Positions 31,652 to 33,264 of a stretch of 33,264 nucleotides of DNA are shown one piece after another; the stretch's first letter is position 1, and each line of letters opens with the position of its first letter. The DNA is taken from NCBI GenBank assembly GCA_021405325.1, contig QWII01000109.1, positions 1 to 33,264 on the forward strand, in the 5' to 3' direction. A program made the position numbers and the translations under genes. The stretch comes from Caldilinea sp. CFX5. Lineage in GTDB: Bacteria > Chloroflexota > Anaerolineae > Caldilineales > Caldilineaceae. The notes beneath the pieces are model-generated. The model worked only from the letters and a program-made list of their open reading frames with translations, searched no databases and was not told where the DNA came from.

Positions 31652-31690
31652 CTGACTCTGGACTCTGGACTAAACGACTGCGGACTACTG
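31652..31690. repeat. degenerate heptamer repeat
   Basis: On the minus strand a run of AGTCCAG/AGTCAGG/AGTCCGC-like heptamers fills about 39 bases of the gap between the hypothetical and SDR genes. Unlike the two octamer arrays, it has no opposing arm. The rest of the 31602-31836 gap holds nothing I can support. Confidence 0.5.
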
Positions 31691-31836
31691 GTAATACTTC
31701 CTTACCTGCGCCGCGGCTTCGTTGCCGGCGCAAGTACGCTAATTCAGGACAAAGAGTACGCCGTCAGCCGTGCTTTGAAAAGAGCCAATTCTTGATCAAA
31801 GCATGGGGCCACTTTGCTATTTTTTCCCTTACGGCG

Positions 31837-32637
31837 TTAAGACATGAGCCGGCCGCCGGCCACATCCACCGTCAGGCCCGTCAGCCAGGACGCACTGGCC
31901 GAGGCGAGAAAGAGGGTCGTTAAGGCGACATCCGCCGGCGTTCCTAACCGCCCCAGTGGATGCTGCGCCGCCCACTGTTGTTGGCGTTCTGCCGGCATCT
32001 GTTGCTGCACCGTTTCGGTCAGAATGGTGGAGGGCGACACACAGTTGACGCGAATACCATACTGGCCGTTCTCCTCGGCGACCTGGCGCGAGAGCATGAT
32101 GATGCCCGCTTTGGCTGCCGCATAGGCCGCCGCAGCCGGGGTGGGGATACGACCGGCCAGCGAGGCCATGGTGATGATCGACCCTTGGCGCCGTTCGATC
32201 ATGCCGGGCAGAAAACTCCGCAGCGTCAAAAAGGTAGCCGTGAGATTGGCCTCCAGGAGCGCCTGCCACTCGGCCAGGCTGGTCTGGGCCACCGGGCTGG
32301 GCCGCCCCCGTCCGCCACCGGCAAAGGCCACGACAATATCGGCTGCGCCGAAAGCGTCTTCGGTCGCCCGGCGCAGCCCCTCGATGGCGGCAAAATCGGT
32401 GACATCGGCACGCACGCCCAGGGCCACGCCGCCCTGGCGGCGCATGTCATCGGCCACGGCTTCAAGGGCCGCGGCATCGCGACCACTGACCACCACCTTG
32501 ACCCCATTGGCCGCCAGCACCCGCGCCGTTGCGGCCCCAATCCCCCGTGAGCCGCCGGTGACAACGGCCACCTTATCCGCCAGATCGGGATAGATCGGGA
32601 CGGGAACGGGTATTCCTTGCTGATTCGGATTGTTCAT
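31837..32637 (-). CDS. SDR family oxidoreductase (FabG-like)
   Basis: A 266-residue classical short-chain dehydrogenase. It has VAVVTGGSRGIGAATARVLA, the catalytic Ser in ITMASLAG, and YAAAK with intact Tyr and Lys. RVNCVSPSTILTETV and the end LTGLTVDVAGGRLMS complete the fold. The Arg of SGRD after strand 2 favours NADP. GAGGAG precedes the ATG. It contrasts with the SDR at 6530, which lacks the Lys. Substrate unknown. Confidence 0.93.
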   Translation of the reverse strand: MNNPNQQGIPVPVPIYPDLADKVAVVTGGSRGIGAATARVLAANGVKVVVSGRDAAALEAVADDMRRQGGVALGVRADVTDFAAIEGLRRATEDAFGAADIVVAFAGGGRGRPSPVAQTSLAEWQALLEANLTATFLTLRSFLPGMIERRQGSIITMASLAGRIPTPAAAAYAAAKAGIIMLSRQVAEENGQYGIRVNCVSPSTILTETVQQQMPAERQQQWAAQHPLGRLGTPADVALTTLFLASASASWLTGLTVDVAGGRLMS

Positions 32638-32675
32638 TGCAATTCTCCTCTTCCTGTTCGCTACTATGACTCACT

Positions 32676-32707
32676 GCGGCAGGCCGGCAGGAGGCCGGCG
32701 TTCCCAG
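32676..32707 (-). repeat. dispersed GC-rich REP-like repeat, copy 2
   Basis: The reverse complement of this segment matches 20669-20700 at 31 of 32 bases. It lies in the gap between the cupredoxin and SDR genes. Confidence 0.8.
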
Positions 32708-32735
32708 GGGAAACTGCGTAACATCAGTGACTCCG

Positions 32736-33146
32736 TTAATTGACGGTAAAGCTCCCTTTCATACCCAGGAGGTCATGGCCCAGCACAGTACATCGATAGC
32801 TGTAGGTCCCCGGCGCCAATGTCGCGGTCAGCGTTGCGCTTTGCCCCGGCTCCAGCAGCGGCGTCTTCTGCTCGACGCCATTGACCTGGAGCGCAAAGTC
32901 ATGGGGCATGGCGCCGCTGTTCTGGACAACAAAGGTGATGGCGCCGGCGGTGGCATCTGTACGGTCGAGGAGGTAGGAAAATTCCTTGGCCGTCACGCTG
33001 ACGGTGGTATTGCTCGTGGTTGGCTGCGCAGCGACTTGGGCGCTCGCTGCCTGTGGCGTCGGTGCACGGCTGCCACAAGCGGCGAGTAGCGTGCCGATGA
33101 GTAAAAAAATAAGCAGAAGTAGCCGCGGTCTTGCTGGCTGTTGCAT
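32736..33146 (-). CDS. cupredoxin-domain lipoprotein
   Basis: A 136-residue lipoprotein with signal LLIGTLLAAC (Cys24) and a Thr/Ala-rich linker to about residue 48. The cupredoxin domain follows: FSYLLDRTDATAGAITFVVQ, MPHDF with His82, and RCTVLGHDLLGM with Cys119, His124 and Met129, the C-x4-H-x4-M type 1 copper pattern. It is likely an electron carrier or copper-binding protein on the outer face of the membrane. The spacing fits a plastocyanin/sulfocyanin-like site. No ribosome site is strong (AAGGAATAAG). Confidence 0.9.
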   Translation of the reverse strand: MQQPARPRLLLLIFLLIGTLLAACGSRAPTPQAASAQVAAQPTTSNTTVSVTAKEFSYLLDRTDATAGAITFVVQNSGAMPHDFALQVNGVEQKTPLLEPGQSATLTATLAPGTYSYRCTVLGHDLLGMKGSFTVN

Positions 33147-33184
33147 ATCTTATTCCTTTCGCTACGGTAACTACCAAGCCACCC

Positions 33185-33264
33185 CTCCCTAACCCTCCCC
33201 TGCTAAGGGAGGGAACCGTGGTGCGCTCGACCGTTCCCTCCCTTAGCAGGGGAGGGTTAGGGAG
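33185..33264. mobile_element. perfect 32-bp inverted repeat at window end
   Basis: Bases 33185-33216 and 33233-33264 are exact reverse complements with a 16-base centre. Each arm also folds on itself (CCCTCCC ... GGGAGGG). It reaches the last base of the window and may extend further. The sequence differs from the other palindromic elements. Confidence 0.8.

Overview
The window is a GC-rich bacterial accessory region. Strong AGGAG-type ribosome sites, many lipoproteins, CUT1 sugar transport, a LAL/MalT-type regulator stump and abundant intergenic palindromes suggest a Chloroflexota chromosome (Anaerolineae/Caldilinea-like). That placement rests on gene style only; there is no rRNA or other marker gene. 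I see no tRNA, rRNA, CRISPR array, phage module or intact transposase.

Layout. Bases 1-7850 (+): the end of an alpha/beta hydrolase, a VOC protein, an MFS exporter with a clear promoter and dyad, two near-identical DUF2306 membrane proteins flanking a MocR-type regulator, an NTF2-like protein, and an SDR overlapping a methyltransferase. Bases 7850-12720 are a gene graveyard of stumps and chimeras: MFS C-terminus, LAL regulator N-terminus, carboxylesterase N-terminus joined to a YbaY-like C-terminus, lipoprotein N-terminus joined to an NmrA-like C-terminus, a frameshifted ester cyclase and an amidase C-terminus. One intact RibD_C/DHFR-like gene lies among them. Bases 12780-18490 (-) hold a sugar operon: solute-binding lipoprotein, two permeases, a TPR membrane protein and an exported glycoamylase-like enzyme whose relatives act on beta-1,2-glucans. 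No ATPase gene is present, so a shared one would be needed.

Bases 18490-33264 (-) hold small stand-alone genes: S41 peptidase, DUF1772, broken MarR, DHFR-like, MFS, membrane proteins, an HSL-type esterase, two VOC proteins, two DUF899 thioredoxin-like proteins with repeated tails, DoxX, a TPR protein ending in a CxxCH haem motif, an SDR and a cupredoxin lipoprotein. These look like detoxification and redox functions, but no single pathway is evident.

Two themes stand out. First, more than ten gene fragments survive, several fused at sharp junctions, so the region has been reshaped by deletions and small insertions. Second, the gaps carry several unrelated palindromic elements: an 89-bp nested palindrome flanked by 8-bp direct repeats, 32-bp perfect inverted repeats, a short dispersed GC-rich repeat that truncates the MarR gene, and two loci where an 8-bp tandem array faces its own reverse complement.
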